DNA from: Oceanicaulis sp.
GTDB taxonomy: Bacteria; Pseudomonadota; Alphaproteobacteria; Caulobacterales; Maricaulaceae
Assembly (NCBI GenBank): GCA_040112665.1
Contig: CP157796.1
Coordinates: 1,056,813-1,120,812 of the forward strand
Direction of reading: 5' to 3'
Length of the DNA stretch: 64,000 bases
The notes beneath the pieces were generated by a model. That model worked only from the letters and a program-made list of their open reading frames with translations. It was not told where the DNA came from and did no database searches. Below, piece after piece: positions 49,582 to 58,972 of this stretch; positions within the stretch are counted from its first letter, which is position 1; each line of letters starts with the position of its first letter. Position numbers and translations under genes: made by a program.

Positions 49582-50769
49582 CTAGTCCTGTAACGCGGCG
49601 ACGCCGGGCAGGGTCTTGCCCTCGAGCCATTCCAGGAACGCGCCCCCGGCGGTCGACACGAAGGTGAAATCTTCGCTCACCCCCGCCTTGTTCAGCGCGG
49701 CGACGGTGTCCCCGCCGCCGGCCACGGCGGTCAGGCCCGCGTCAAGGCAGCGCCGGGCGGCGTAGCGCGCCGCTTCCATCGTGCCGGTGTCGAAGGGCTC
49801 GGTCTCGAACGCGCCCAGCGGGCCGTTCCAGACCAGGGTGCGCGCGGTGTCGATCGCATCGGCCAGCCGGTCGACGGTGTCGGGCCCGACATCGAGCATC
49901 ATCTCGCTCGCGCCGATATCCTCGACGCTCGCCACGCGGCGGTCGGCGTGCGGCTTGAATTCGGTCGTCACCACCCCGTCCACGGGCAGCAGGATCTGGC
50001 AGTTCGCCGCGCCGGCGGCCGCCTCGATCTCGCGCGCGGTGTCCAGAAGATCGGCTTCGAGCAGGCTCGCGCCCATCTCGTGGCCGCGCGCAGCCAGGAA
50101 GGTGTTGGCCATCGCCCCGCCCACGAACAGCCGGTCGACCTTGGTCACGAGGTTCTTCAGAAGATCGATCTTGGTGGAGACCTTCGCCCCGCCCACCACC
50201 GCCAGAAGCGGCCGGTTGGGGTTTTCCAGCCCTGCGGTGAGATGGTCGATCTCGCGCTGAAGGCTCAGCCCGGCATAGGCCGGCAGGCGCTCGGCGACGC
50301 CCACCGTGGAGGCATGCGCCCGGTGCGCGGCGGAAAACGCATCGTTGACGTAGAGGTCGGCGAGTTTCGCGAGGGCGTCGGCGAATTCGGGATCGTTCGC
50401 TTCCTCGCCGGCGTGAAACCGCGTGTTCTCGAGCAGCAGGACCTGGCCGGGCTTGAGGCTGGCGGCGGCCTGCTCGGCGTCGGTCCCGATACAGTCGGAG
50501 ACGAATTTCACGTCCGAGCCGATCAGCGCTTCGAGCGGGGCGGCGACGGGCGCAAGGCTCATCTCCGGCACGCGCTTGCCCTTGGGGCGGTCGAAATGCG
50601 CGGCGAGGACGATCTTCGCGCCGTGCTCGCGCAGATGCGCGATCGTCGGCAGCGCAGCGCGCAGGCGGGTGTCGTCGCTCACCTGACCGCCGGACATCGG
50701 CACGTTGAAGTCCACGCGCACCAGCACGCGCTTGCCTGAAACGTCGGCGTCTTGAAGGCGTCGGATCAT
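49582..50769 (-). CDS. pgk: Phosphoglycerate kinase
   Basis: Transfers the acyl phosphate of 1,3-bisphosphoglycerate to ADP. The 395-residue product has the N-terminal VLVRVDFNVPM, the substrate-binding AHFDRPKGKRVPEMSL, and GGAKVSTKIDLL, then FVGGAMANTFL and the nucleotide-binding GGGDTVAALNKAG near the end. ATG 50769 gives the standard start MIRRLQDADVSGKRV and has GGAGAG about seven bases upstream; the frame continues upstream only through an intergenic repeat. It lies between gap and fba and is transcribed with them, or at least in the same direction. Confidence 0.97.
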   Translation of the reverse strand: MIRRLQDADVSGKRVLVRVDFNVPMSGGQVSDDTRLRAALPTIAHLREHGAKIVLAAHFDRPKGKRVPEMSLAPVAAPLEALIGSDVKFVSDCIGTDAEQAAASLKPGQVLLLENTRFHAGEEANDPEFADALAKLADLYVNDAFSAAHRAHASTVGVAERLPAYAGLSLQREIDHLTAGLENPNRPLLAVVGGAKVSTKIDLLKNLVTKVDRLFVGGAMANTFLAARGHEMGASLLEADLLDTAREIEAAAGAANCQILLPVDGVVTTEFKPHADRRVASVEDIGASEMMLDVGPDTVDRLADAIDTARTLVWNGPLGAFETEPFDTGTMEAARYAARRCLDAGLTAVAGGGDTVAALNKAGVSEDFTFVSTAGGAFLEWLEGKTLPGVAALQD

Positions 50770-50832
50770 GCTGAAGCTCTCCACAGATCGTCTAGGTCTG
50801 ATGCGGCCGGTCGAACCGCCGCCGGTGATGCG

Positions 50833-50943
50833 CCCCTCCCTCCCCCTCGGGGGAGGGCCGGGGTGGGGCGCGCAATCGATCGATCGCCGCGCTCTGTGAT
50901 CTCCACCCCACCCTAGCCCTCCCCTCAAGGGGAGGGTGGGGGG
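50833..50943. repeat. Further copy of the CTCCCTCCCC / GGGGAGGG intergenic repeat between gap and pgk
   Basis: The 218-base gap between gap and pgk holds a third element of the type seen at 46160-46570: CCTCCCTCCCCCTCGGGGGAGGG, GGGGTGGGG, a central part with GCGCTCTGTGATCT, and the inverted CACCCCACCCTAGCCCTCCCCTCAAGGGGAGGGTGGGG. Confidence 0.85.
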
Positions 50944-50987
50944 CTTTCCAGCCGCCGCTCCCGCACAGCGGGTAAGGAGCTTCGGCG

Positions 50988-51998
50988 CTAGATGAACCGC
51001 CCCATCGCGGCGGCCGTGTCCAGCATGCGGCAGGCGAAGCCCCATTCGTTGTCGTACCAGGTCATCACGCGGACCAGCCGCTCGTCGATGACGTTGGTCT
51101 TGTCCAGCGCCACGATCGAGGAGCGCGGGTCGTGGTTGTAGTCCACGCTGACCAGCGGCGCAGTGTCATAGCCGAGCACGCCGGCCATCGGCCCGTCCGC
51201 GGCGGCGCGGATCGCGGCGTTGATCTCGTCCGCGCTGGTCGCCTTGCCCGGCGTGAACACCAGATCGATGACCGAGACGTTCGGGGTCGGCACGCGGATC
51301 GCGCCGCCGTCGAGCCTGCCTTTCAGCTCGGGCAGAACCTCGCCGACCGCCTTGGCCGCGCCGGTCGTGGTCGGCACCATGGACAGCGCCGCGGCGCGGG
51401 CGCGGTGCAGGTCCTTGTGGTTCCGGTCCAGCGTGGGCTGGTCGCCGGTATAGGAGTGGATCGTGGTCATATGGCCGCGCTCGATGCCGACCGCGTCGTT
51501 GAGGACTTTAGCCACCGGGGCGAGACCGTTCGTGGTGCAGCTGGCGTTGGAGACGATCAGGTCCTCGGCGGTCAGCTGGTCGTGATTGACCCCGTAGACG
51601 ATCGTCTTGTCGGCGTTCTTCGCCGGCGCCGAGCACAGCACCCGTTTTGCGCCCGCCTCGAGATGGGCGCTCGCCTTGGCCTTGTCGTTGAACGCGCCGG
51701 TGCATTCCATCACCAGATCGACGCCCATGTCGGCCCAGGGCAGCTTCGCCGGATCGCGCTCGTTGACCTTCACGATCTTGCCGAAGCCCAGATCGATGAA
51801 ATCCTCGCCGGTGGTCAGCGCGCCGCGATAGCGGCCGTGCACGCTGTCATAGGCGAACAGGTGGGCGATCGCTTCGGGCGTGCCGGAATTGTTGATGGCG
51901 ACGATCTCGAACTCGCCGGTACGCTCATGTTCGAGGACGGCGCGCAGCGCCAGACGGCCGATCCGGCCGAACCCGTTGATGGCGACGCGAAGGGCCAT
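50988..51998 (-). CDS. gap: Glyceraldehyde-3-phosphate dehydrogenase
   Basis: NAD-dependent oxidation of glyceraldehyde 3-phosphate. The 336-residue protein starts MALRVAINGFGRIGR (Rossmann motif), has the active-site VSNASCTTNGLAPVAKV with the catalytic Cys near 154, HSYTGDQPTLD, and the C-terminal VSVDYNHDPRSS and MTWYDNEWGFA. ATG 51998 has AGGAG six bases upstream; the frame stays open upstream but without homology. First of gap-pgk-fba. The transketolase gene that often precedes gap in alphaproteobacteria is replaced by the divergent sqdB, with 202 bases between the two starts. Confidence 0.97.
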   Translation of the reverse strand: MALRVAINGFGRIGRLALRAVLEHERTGEFEIVAINNSGTPEAIAHLFAYDSVHGRYRGALTTGEDFIDLGFGKIVKVNERDPAKLPWADMGVDLVMECTGAFNDKAKASAHLEAGAKRVLCSAPAKNADKTIVYGVNHDQLTAEDLIVSNASCTTNGLAPVAKVLNDAVGIERGHMTTIHSYTGDQPTLDRNHKDLHRARAAALSMVPTTTGAAKAVGEVLPELKGRLDGGAIRVPTPNVSVIDLVFTPGKATSADEINAAIRAAADGPMAGVLGYDTAPLVSVDYNHDPRSSIVALDKTNVIDERLVRVMTWYDNEWGFACRMLDTAAAMGRFI

Positions 51999-52200
51999 GG
52001 TGAACTCCTGACGACATGTTGGACGGCGGCCTCGGCGCGGAAAATCCCGGCGGGCGCGTGACGCGCGCGGTTTAGACCCTCGCGCCGTCCCCGTCCACAT
52101 CCCAGCGGCCGAGCGGCCCCCCGCTCTTGCATCGCCGCGCCGGGCCTGCCAGAACCTCGTGGAATTTCCACAAGGGCGCACCTCACCCGGAGTTATCCCG

Positions 52201-53391
52201 ATGAAAGTGATCGTACTCGGCGGAGACGGTTTTTGCGGCTGGCCGTCGGCGCTGCACCTGTCTGCGCGCGGCCATGACGTTGTGATCGTGGACAATCTGT
52301 CCCGCCGCAAGATCGATATCGAGCTCGAGGTCGACAGCCTCACCCCGATCCGTCCGATGGGCGAGCGCCTTGCGGTGTGGAAAGAGGTGTCCGGCAAGGA
52401 GATCCGCTTCGTCGACATGACGATCGGCAAGGACTACCAGCAGCTGGTCGACCTGATCGTCGCCGAGAAGCCCGACGCCATCGTGCACTTCGCCGAACAG
52501 CGCGCCGCGCCCTATTCGATGAAGTCCGCGCGCCACAAGCGCTACACGGTCGACAATAACCTGAACGCCACCAACGACGTGCTCGCCGCGATCGTGGAGA
52601 CGGGGCTGGACATCCACCTCGTCCACCTGGGCACGATGGGCGTGTACGGCTACGGCACGGCGGGGATGAAGATCCCCGAAGGCTATCTGAAGGTGAAGGT
52701 GGAGACGAGCGAGGGCCTGAAGGATCAGGAAATCCTCTACCCGGCCAATCCGGGCTCGATCTACCACATGACGAAGACGCAGGATCAGCTGTTCTTCCAC
52801 TTCTACAATAAGAACGACAAGGTGAAGATCACCGACCTTCATCAGGGCATCGTCTGGGGCACCCAGACCGAAGAGACCAAGAAGGACGAGCGCCTGATCA
52901 ACCGGTTCGACTATGACGGGGATTACGGCACCGTCCTGAACCGCTTCCTGATGCAGGCCGCGATCGACTTCCCGCTGACCGTGCACGGCACGGGCGGTCA
53001 GACCCGCGCCTTCATCCACATCCAGGACACGGCGCGCTGCATCCAGCTGGCGGTCGAGAACCCGCCGCAGACCGGCGAGCGCGTGCGGATCATGAACCAG
53101 ATGACCGAGACCCACCGGGTCCGCGAACTGGCCAAGATGATCTCCGATCTGACCGGGGTGGAGGTCGCCAACCTGCCCAACCCGCGCAACGAGGCGGACG
53201 AGAACGATCTGCACGTTGAGAACGACACCTTCCTGTCGATGGGCCTGAAACCCATCACCCTCGCCGAAGGCCTGATGGAGGAAGTCACCGAGATCGCGAA
53301 GAAATACGCCGACCGCTGCGACCGCTCGAAGGTCAAGTCGGTCAGCTACTGGAACAAGGACCGCGCCGCCGCCGACAAGGCGACCGCGTAG
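52201..53391 (+). CDS. sqdB: UDP-sulfoquinovose synthase
   Basis: Converts UDP-glucose and sulfite to UDP-sulfoquinovose, the head-group donor for the sulfolipid SQDG. The 396-residue SDR-type epimerase-like protein begins MKVIVLGGDGFCGWPSALHL, the glycine-rich NAD site with the GWxxALxL seen in SQD1/SqdB, then VDNLSRRKID, FAEQRAAPYSM, the catalytic Thr in GTMGVYG, the Tyr/Lys motif YHMTKTQDQLFFHFYNKN, and QGIVWGTQTEET. ATG 52201 has CGGAG upstream; a start 14 codons earlier lacks homology. The glycosyltransferase and accessory genes (sqdD/sqdX, sqdC) are not near. Divergent from gap, followed by a terminator. Confidence 0.93.
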   Translation: MKVIVLGGDGFCGWPSALHLSARGHDVVIVDNLSRRKIDIELEVDSLTPIRPMGERLAVWKEVSGKEIRFVDMTIGKDYQQLVDLIVAEKPDAIVHFAEQRAAPYSMKSARHKRYTVDNNLNATNDVLAAIVETGLDIHLVHLGTMGVYGYGTAGMKIPEGYLKVKVETSEGLKDQEILYPANPGSIYHMTKTQDQLFFHFYNKNDKVKITDLHQGIVWGTQTEETKKDERLINRFDYDGDYGTVLNRFLMQAAIDFPLTVHGTGGQTRAFIHIQDTARCIQLAVENPPQTGERVRIMNQMTETHRVRELAKMISDLTGVEVANLPNPRNEADENDLHVENDTFLSMGLKPITLAEGLMEEVTEIAKKYADRCDRSKVKSVSYWNKDRAAADKATA

Positions 53392-53415
53392 GCTTTCCAG
53401 ACTGTCGTGAAACGA

Positions 53416-53444
53416 AGCCGGGCCCTAGCGGGTCCGGCTTTTTT
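53416..53444 (+). terminator. Rho-independent terminator after sqdB
   Basis: AGCCGGGCCC (53416-53425) pairs with GGGTCCGGCT (53430-53439), with one G-T wobble, around TAGC, then a T-run to 53444. Confidence 0.9.
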
Positions 53445-53513
53445 CGTTCCGGCTTCGACGGAACCGCGCCGCCCCCGCCGTAAGGTCTGACGTGGCCGGA
53501 TCTGGAGGCGCGC

Positions 53514-54875
53514 ATGAGCGCGATGGACGCCAGCGTTGCAGTAACCCGCTTCGGGCTCGGAGCCAGGCCCGGCGAGATCGATCTGGTGCGCCGCGCGCCG
53601 CGCGACTGGCTCGCCGCGCAGATCGGACGGGCCGAGCCGCTCACCGGCCTGCCGCGATCCGACGCGATCCTGCGCGACTTCCAGCAAAACTACCGCCCGC
53701 TCACCGCCCGGCTTCGGCAGGGCGGCGGGGACGCGGAGGACGTTCAGCGCGAGATCCGCGCCATGATCCGCGAGCCCCGCGCCGCCCATGTCGCCGCCCG
53801 AACGACGCTCGCGGTCCAGACCGGCGCCGGGTTTTCAGAGCGCTGGGTGCGGTTCTGGTCGAACCATTTCACTGTCGCGTCTAATTCACTCCAGTCCGCC
53901 CTCGTCGCGCCGACGCTGGAAGCCGAAGCGGTGCGTCCCCTGGCGTTTGCAAGTTTTGCGGAGCTGCTGCTCGCCTGCGAGCTGCACCCCGCCATGCTGA
54001 TCTATCTCGACCAGGCGGTGAGCGTGGGTCCCAATTCGCCCGCCGGACGCCGGCGCGATCTCGGGCTCAACGAGAACCTCGCCCGCGAAATCCTGGAACT
54101 GCACACCCTGGGCTCTGACGGCGGCTACAGCCAGGTCGACGTCGAGGCCCTCGCCCGCATCCTGACCGGCTGGACGGTCGGCTCGCGGCGGCTGAGGGTT
54201 TCCGATGATCAGATCGGCCGGACGGTCTTTTCAGACCTCCTGCAGGAGCCCGGCGCCCACACCCTGCTCGGCCGGCGCTTCGCCGGCGACGGTCCGGAGC
54301 GTGCGCGCGACGCGCTGCTGCATGTCGCGGGCATGGAGCAGACCGCGCGCTTCGTCTGCCTGAAGATCGCCCGGCATTTTATTTCCGACGTCCCCGACCG
54401 GCGCGACGTCGACCATCTGGTCACCGCCTGGCGCAGAAGCGGCGGCGATCTCGCAGCCGTCGCCGGCGCACTGATCACCGCGCCCTCCGCCTTCGATCCG
54501 GGGTTTGGGAAGTTCAAGACGCCCGAAGACTTCCTGATCTCCTCGCTGCGCGCGCTCGACGCGGCGGATCTCGCGCCGCGCCAGCTTTATTCGGCCTACA
54601 GCTCGCTCGGCCAGGCGCCGTTCTCCGCCCCGTCCCCGGCCGGCTGGCCGGACACCGAGGCGGACTGGGCGGGACCGGACGCCGTGCTCAAACGGCTGGA
54701 TTTCGCCTCGAGCCTCGCCGAACGCGCCGGTCCCCGCTCCGCGCCCCGCGAGCGAGCCGAGGCGGTGCTGGGCGCCCGGCTCGGCGAGGAGACTAGGCAG
54801 GCTATCGCCCGCGCCCAGACCGCAGAGCAGGGGCTGACCCTTCTGTTCATGAGCCCCGAATTCCAGCGCCGCTGA
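53514..54875 (+). CDS. DUF1800 family protein
   Basis: A 453-residue protein of the DUF1800 family, visible from AVTRFGLGARPGEI at the start, RWVRFWSNHFTV near 108-119, NENLAREILELHTLGSDGGYSQVDVEALARILTGWTV near 185-220, and the C-terminal LMSPEFQRR. No enzymatic activity is known. Genes of this family nearly always precede a DUF1501 gene, as here (11 bases downstream). No clear signal peptide, in contrast to its partner. Start ATG 53514, with GGAGG nearby. Confidence 0.93.
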   Translation: MSAMDASVAVTRFGLGARPGEIDLVRRAPRDWLAAQIGRAEPLTGLPRSDAILRDFQQNYRPLTARLRQGGGDAEDVQREIRAMIREPRAAHVAARTTLAVQTGAGFSERWVRFWSNHFTVASNSLQSALVAPTLEAEAVRPLAFASFAELLLACELHPAMLIYLDQAVSVGPNSPAGRRRDLGLNENLAREILELHTLGSDGGYSQVDVEALARILTGWTVGSRRLRVSDDQIGRTVFSDLLQEPGAHTLLGRRFAGDGPERARDALLHVAGMEQTARFVCLKIARHFISDVPDRRDVDHLVTAWRRSGGDLAAVAGALITAPSAFDPGFGKFKTPEDFLISSLRALDAADLAPRQLYSAYSSLGQAPFSAPSPAGWPDTEADWAGPDAVLKRLDFASSLAERAGPRSAPRERAEAVLGARLGEETRQAIARAQTAEQGLTLLFMSPEFQRR

Positions 54876-54886
54876 GGGAGACCGCC

Positions 54887-56071
54887 ATGTCCCGCACCGA
54901 TCCGTCCCGCCGCGCCCTGATCGCAGCCGGCGCCGCGCTGTCCCTCCTGCCCGGCGCGGCCTTCGCACAAGCGCCCCGCGCTCAGGGGCGCAAGCTGGTG
55001 CTGATCATCCTGCGCGGCGCGCTCGACGGTCTCGCAGCGCTCGCGCCTCTGGGCGAACGCCGCTACCGCTCGCTGCGCGGCGGGCTCGCGCTGACAGGCG
55101 GGGCGGAGGCGTCGGACGGCTTCGTCTTTCACCCCGCGCTGGACCACGCTTCGGGCCTTTACCGGCGCGGCGAGCTTCTGGCGCTGCACGCCGCGGCGAC
55201 CGACTATCGCGACCGCTCCCATTTCGACGGGCAGGACCGGCTGGAGGCGGGCCTCGCCGTACCGCGCGACGGCTGGCTCAATCGCGCCCTGACGCTGATG
55301 GGCGGCGCAGCGCCCGGCGCAGTCGCGGTGGGCCGCGATCTGCCGCTGGTGCTGAGAGGCGCGGCGCCTGCGGCGAGCTGGGCGCCGGCGGTTCTGCCGG
55401 GCGCGGACGACGACACCATCGCGCGGCTCATGGACCTTTATCGCGACGACCCCTCGCTGGGCCCGGCGCTGGCGCGCGCGCTGGAAACCGACGCCGCAGC
55501 CCGCGCCATGACCGAAGACGACGCTGCGATGGGCGGCGGTATGCGCGCGGGGGCCCGCGGACTGGAAGCGGCGCGCCTTCTGGGCGCCGCGGCGGGCAAT
55601 CTGCTCATTGCGCCGGGCGGCCCGGATCTCGCCGTGCTCAGTCTCGACGGCTGGGACACCCATGTGCGCCAGGGCGCGGAGACCGGCCAGCTCGCCCAGA
55701 GACTCGCCGGGCTCGACGCGGTTCTCTCAGAGCTCGAACGGCGGCTGGGCCCGGCCTGGGCGCAGACAGCGGTGATCGTGACGACCGAATTCGGCCGGAC
55801 CGTGCGCGAGAACGGGGCGGGCGGCACCGATCACGGCACGGGCGGGCTGGCCCTGCTCGCCGGCGGCGCGGTGCGCGGCGGCCGGATCATCGGCGACTGG
55901 CCGGGTCTCGACCGGCTTTACGAGGATCGCGATCTTTATCCGGCGAACGATCTGCGCGCCCTGTTCGCCGCGGTTTTGTCGGACCATTGGGGCCACGACC
56001 GCGCAGATCTCGCCCGGGCGGTGTTTCCCGGCGCGGACGGGCTCGGCCGGTTCAGCGGACTGATCGCCTGA
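54887..56071 (+). CDS. DUF1501 family protein with Tat signal
   Basis: A 394-residue exported protein. The N-terminus SRRALIAAGAALSLLPGAAFAQ is a twin-arginine signal. The mature part starts KLVLIILRGALDGLAALAPLGE, and contains HFDGQDRLEAG, LSLDGWDTHVRQG, VIVTTEFGRTVRENGAGGTDHGTGGLALLAGGAVRGG, the alkaline-phosphatase/sulfatase-like metal-binding pattern of the family (Asp, His and Thr/Glu residues). Activity unknown. Follows the DUF1800 gene by 11 bases and ends three bases before the convergent sugar-dehydrogenase gene. Confidence 0.93.
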   Translation: MSRTDPSRRALIAAGAALSLLPGAAFAQAPRAQGRKLVLIILRGALDGLAALAPLGERRYRSLRGGLALTGGAEASDGFVFHPALDHASGLYRRGELLALHAAATDYRDRSHFDGQDRLEAGLAVPRDGWLNRALTLMGGAAPGAVAVGRDLPLVLRGAAPAASWAPAVLPGADDDTIARLMDLYRDDPSLGPALARALETDAAARAMTEDDAAMGGGMRAGARGLEAARLLGAAAGNLLIAPGGPDLAVLSLDGWDTHVRQGAETGQLAQRLAGLDAVLSELERRLGPAWAQTAVIVTTEFGRTVRENGAGGTDHGTGGLALLAGGAVRGGRIIGDWPGLDRLYEDRDLYPANDLRALFAAVLSDHWGHDRADLARAVFPGADGLGRFSGLIA

Positions 56072-56074
56072 GCC

Positions 56075-57169
56075 TCAGTCGCGCGCATACACCCGCCAGA
56101 CTTTCCCGTCATCCTGGTCGGTTGTGACCCAGACCGATCCGTCGGGGCCTTGCGTCACCTCGCGGATACGGGCGCCCATGGGGATGCGGGCGATTTCTTC
56201 GCCGGCTTCGGGATCGACGATCACCACGCCGTTCGCGGTCAGCCCGCCGATCAGGGCGTGGCCGGCCCAGTCCCCGAACATGTCGCCGTCATAGACGATC
56301 ATGCCCGAGGGGCTGATCACCGGCGTCCAGGTCAGCTCGGCCCGGGTGTAGCGGTCGGTGGTGGACGGATCGGGGATGGGCGCGCCGTCATAGTCCGAGC
56401 CCGCGCTGACCTCCGGCCAGCCGTAATTGGCGCCGGGCTCTATCCGGTTGAGTTCGTCGCCGCCCAGCGGGCCCATCTCGGCCACCCACAGCCGGTCGCC
56501 GTCATGGGCTGCAGCTTCGATATTGCGGTGGCCGTAGGACCAGATCGCGTCCGCGCCGTCTTCACCCACGAAGGGATTATCCTCCGGGATCGAGCCGTCG
56601 CGATGAAGCCGGAGGGTCGTTCCAAGCGTGTTCGAAAGATCCTGCGCGGGATCGAACTGGTAGCGCTCGCCGGTGGTCAGGAAGACATGGCCGTCATCGT
56701 CGAACTCGATCCGGCCGCCGAAATGCTTGCCGTTGTCGACCGCCCTGTCCTGGCTGAAGATCACTTCGAAATCCTCAAGCCCCGAACCGGTCATCCGCCC
56801 GCGCCCCAGCGCGGTCACGGCCCCGCCCTCCACGGGCCGGGCGTAGGAGAGATAGACCCAGCGATTGCTGGGAAAGTCGGGATCCACCGCGACGTCGAGA
56901 AGCCCGCCCTGTTCGACATTGTGAACCTCGGGCACGCCGGAGACGGGCTCCGACAGCGCGCCGTCCTTCGACAGGATGCGTAGCCGGCCCGGCCGCTCGG
57001 TGATCATCGCCCGGCCGTCGGGCAGGAAGGCGAGCCCCCAGGGATGAACCAGGCCGGACGCCTTTTCCTCCCAGACCACGGTCATGTCGCCGAGATCGAC
57101 GCTCTGAACCTGGGCGAGAGCGGGCGAAGCGGCGCCGGCGAGCAGGGCGGCGGCGAGAACGGTTTTCAT
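56075..57169 (-). CDS. Exported PQQ-dependent sugar dehydrogenase family protein (YliI/Asd-like)
   Basis: A 364-residue periplasmic six-bladed propeller of the soluble glucose/sorbosone dehydrogenase family. The signal peptide is MKTVLAAALLAGAASPALAQ. Family segments are HPWGLAFLPDGRAMITERPGRL, VEQGGLLDVAVDPDF, NGKHFGGRIEFDDDGHVFLTTGER, WSYGHRNIEAAA, WVAEMGPLGGDELNRI and GANYGWPEVSAG. It would oxidise aldose sugars with PQQ as cofactor; no PQQ synthesis genes lie nearby. Located 77 bases after purK. Confidence 0.93.
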   Translation of the reverse strand: MKTVLAAALLAGAASPALAQVQSVDLGDMTVVWEEKASGLVHPWGLAFLPDGRAMITERPGRLRILSKDGALSEPVSGVPEVHNVEQGGLLDVAVDPDFPSNRWVYLSYARPVEGGAVTALGRGRMTGSGLEDFEVIFSQDRAVDNGKHFGGRIEFDDDGHVFLTTGERYQFDPAQDLSNTLGTTLRLHRDGSIPEDNPFVGEDGADAIWSYGHRNIEAAAHDGDRLWVAEMGPLGGDELNRIEPGANYGWPEVSAGSDYDGAPIPDPSTTDRYTRAELTWTPVISPSGMIVYDGDMFGDWAGHALIGGLTANGVVIVDPEAGEEIARIPMGARIREVTQGPDGSVWVTTDQDDGKVWRVYARD

Positions 57170-57246
57170 GGGGAACTCCAGCGCTGGCGTCCGCAGGCGA
57201 ACGCCGGGCCGGGCGACCGGTTCCGGGATTTGCCGCGCGCCGGGCG

Positions 57247-58311
57247 TCAGCCCCGCTCGACGAGGTTCACATGGCCCATCTTGCGGCCCTCGCGCGCCTG
57301 CCGCTTGCCGTAGAGATGCAGCACCGCGCCGGGCTCGGCGAGCCAGCGCCGCCAGTCGTCCGCGTCAGACCCGATCAGGTTGATCATGCGCGCCGGCGCG
57401 AACGGGGCGGGATCGCCCAGCGGCCAGCCGGCGACTGCGCGCATATGCTGTTCGAACTGATCGCAAAGGCACGCGTCCATCGTCCAGTGGCCGGTGTTGT
57501 GCACCCGCGGCGCGATCTCGTTGACCAGAAGCGATCCGTCTTCGAGCTCGAACAGCTCGACGGCGAGCACGCCCACATATTCGAGCGCGTCGAGCAGGGC
57601 CGTGACGATGCGCAGGGCCTCGCTCCGGACCGCGTCGCTCGCTTCGGCCGGCGCGATCGTCTCGCGCAGGATGCCGCCTTCATGGCGGTTTTCCGCCAGC
57701 GGAAAGGCGCTGACCGTCCCGTCGAGATCGCGGGCGGCCACGATGGACAGTTCGCGCACGAACGGGGCGAAGGCTTCCAGAATCGCCGGCCGCGCGCCGA
57801 TCGCTGTGAAGGCGTCCGCGGCCTCGCTGACCTCGCGGATCACCTGCTGGCCCTTGCCGTCATAACCGAAGCGGCGAGTTTTCAGGATCGACGGTACGCC
57901 CAGCTTCCCGGCCGCCGCGCGCGCGCCTTCGGCGTCGTCGACCTGCATGAAGGCGACGGTGGGTGCGCCGTTGCCGTTGAGGAACGTCTTTTCGACCAGC
58001 CGATCCTGCGCGGCTTCCAGCGCGTTCGCGCCGGGGCGCAGCGGGGCGTGCTCGCCGGCGGTTTTGGCGGTCTGCACCGGCACGTTCTCAAATTCGTAGG
58101 TGACCGCAGAGACGCTTTTCGCAAAGCGCGCGACCGCGTCGAGATCCTCGTAGGGCGCGGTGATCGTCTCGGCCGCCACGCGGCTCGCGGGACAGTCGGG
58201 CTCGGGATCGAAGATCACGACGTCCAGGCCCATCCGCGCGCCCGCCAGCGCCAGCATGCGGCCCAGCTGGCCGCCGCCGAGCACGCCGACGCGGTCACAC
58301 GGCGCGGTCAT
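57247..58311 (-). CDS. purK: N5-carboxyaminoimidazole ribonucleotide synthase
   Basis: ATP-dependent carboxylation of AIR to N5-CAIR in purine synthesis. The 354-residue ATP-grasp protein shows VGVLGGGQLGRMLALAG near 8-24, VTYEFENVP, the ATP-binding LKTRRFGYDGKGQ near 143-155, EAFAPFVRELSIVAAR and EIAPRVHNTGHWT near 266-278. The C-terminal YGKRQAREGRKMGHVN is typical. ATG 58311 lies two bases after the purE stop, so purEK is an operon. Confidence 0.97.
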   Translation of the reverse strand: MTAPCDRVGVLGGGQLGRMLALAGARMGLDVVIFDPEPDCPASRVAAETITAPYEDLDAVARFAKSVSAVTYEFENVPVQTAKTAGEHAPLRPGANALEAAQDRLVEKTFLNGNGAPTVAFMQVDDAEGARAAAGKLGVPSILKTRRFGYDGKGQQVIREVSEAADAFTAIGARPAILEAFAPFVRELSIVAARDLDGTVSAFPLAENRHEGGILRETIAPAEASDAVRSEALRIVTALLDALEYVGVLAVELFELEDGSLLVNEIAPRVHNTGHWTMDACLCDQFEQHMRAVAGWPLGDPAPFAPARMINLIGSDADDWRRWLAEPGAVLHLYGKRQAREGRKMGHVNLVERG

Positions 58312-58313
58312 CG

Positions 58314-58823
<510 letters not shown>

Positions 58824-58972
58824 GGGGGCCGCCCTTCCGGCGTTTGAGAAAGCGCGGCACATTACGCGCGCGCGATGTTTCGTCAAGCGCGCTCTCGCCC
58901 GGCCGTCATGCTGCCGTCGCAATGGGGCGCTATCGCGGAACGAGACCGCTTAACGGGGTGAACGAGGCTGAC

